This document shows, piece after piece, positions 52,528 to 52,826 of a stretch of DNA of 52,826 nt. Position numbers and translations under genes: made by a program. This stretch comes from Ectothiorhodospiraceae bacterium (GTDB lineage Bacteria > Pseudomonadota > Gammaproteobacteria > SZUA-152). Each line of letters opens with the position of its first letter. Position 1 is the first letter of the stretch. Location of the stretch: NCBI GenBank assembly GCA_002401775.2, contig NVUB02000225.1, forward strand, positions 1-52,826. The letters are read 5' to 3'. Under the pieces are notes generated by a model. The model saw nothing but the letters and a program-made list of their open reading frames with translations, ran no database searches and was not told where the DNA came from.

Positions 52528-52826
52528 TCCTCACCAGCGGCTTTGTTTCCATTTGGCCAGTATGAGTACACTCGAGACAGTACGTTTTTGGGATGGGTTG
52601 TCGGATTGCTCTTGCTTTCCTTGACCATTTTCGGACTGCTGCGTTTGAAGGCAGGCAAGCGCGTTCTTTTGGTCTATTTCGTTGCTACGTTCACCATCTT
52701 ACTCCTGTGGCCTCCGGTGTGGTACGGGCCTCGTTTTGTCCTTCCGTTAGTACCGATTTTTATTCTTGGGATTGGCAATGCGACCTGGGAGATCATTGCA
52801 TTGGTAAGACAACGAATGCAGTGGAG
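52528..52826 (+). pseudogene. GT-C-like membrane protein fragment, cut by the window edge
   Basis: An open frame without a start codon runs off the window. It encodes two or three hydrophobic helices (FLGWVVGLLLLSLTIFGLL, then VYFVATFTILLLWPP) and PPVWYGPRFVLPLVPIFILG, a pattern seen near the C-terminus of GT-C dolichol-phosphate-mannose-type glycosyltransferases. A TAG stop precedes it and no ATG is in frame, so it is probably a broken gene or a C-terminal remnant. It is on the opposite strand to the dsr genes, showing that the cluster is interrupted here. Confidence 0.5.

Overview
The window looks like a chromosomal segment of a sulfur-oxidising gammaproteobacterium. The main evidence lies at the right end: minus-strand homologues of dsrP (NrfD-type membrane subunit), dsrN (cobyrinate a,c-diamide synthase) and dsrR (cysteine-poor IscA-like protein), the tail of the reverse dissimilatory sulfite reductase cluster. 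A NarX-type sensor kinase is translationally coupled to dsrR, and NarL-type and rhodanese genes follow. No rRNA, tRNA or CRISPR array was seen, and the genus cannot be fixed from this sequence.

Layout. (1) 1-3.66 kb: a remnant of integron gene cassettes. The 3' end of a group II intron is followed by AT-rich cassettes closed by attC-like sites. One cassette holds an unusual three-gene operon (cN-I-type 5'-nucleotidase, two-TM protein, cupin-like protein). (2) 3.87-7.23 kb: a frameshifted REP-associated (RAYT-type) transposase, an unknown gene and nnrS. (3) 7.5-26.7 kb: the most unusual block. Two paralogous small beta-rich proteins are followed, after a strong terminator, by a 1,203-aa, a 593-aa and a 3,309-aa protein, then by a beta-trefoil lectin joined to a GH16-like domain. 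The giant protein has a DUF6603-like beta-rich core and LysM-like segments. An attC-like site lies between the giant gene and the lectin gene. (4) 26.8-28.4 kb: GST-DoxX operon divergent from a MarR regulator across a perfect palindrome. (5) 28.6-33.3 kb: decayed mobile DNA (RAYT fragments, short tandem repeats, a broken IS3-family element, a frameshifted AraC gene). (6) 33.4-38.9 kb: an SDR-DUF1330 pair, then an SDR plus a split Ada alkylation-response operon (AraC-MGMT, 2OG oxygenase, separate Ada zinc domain, AlkB), a second intron remnant and an RluA-type pseudouridine synthase. (7) 39-45.5 kb: GNAT, REP elements, thioredoxin-like protein, spondin-domain protein, an OmpR-type two-component system and a rhodanese. 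(8) 45.6-52.8 kb: NarL/NarX-like pair, dsrR, dsrN, a TrpD2-like gene, dsrP, and an opposite-strand GT-C-like fragment cut by the window edge.

Links between genes. Eleven-base-phased TCAC repeats occur upstream of both the OmpR-type regulator and the spondin gene, suggesting autoregulation and a shared regulon. The TAATG junction between dsrR and the NarX-like kinase ties this sensor to sulfur oxidation. Much of the non-coding DNA carries short tandem duplications and dispersed GGGTGTCC-type motifs, a sign of recent and continuing rearrangement. All family assignments come from reading the protein sequences; no database search was run.
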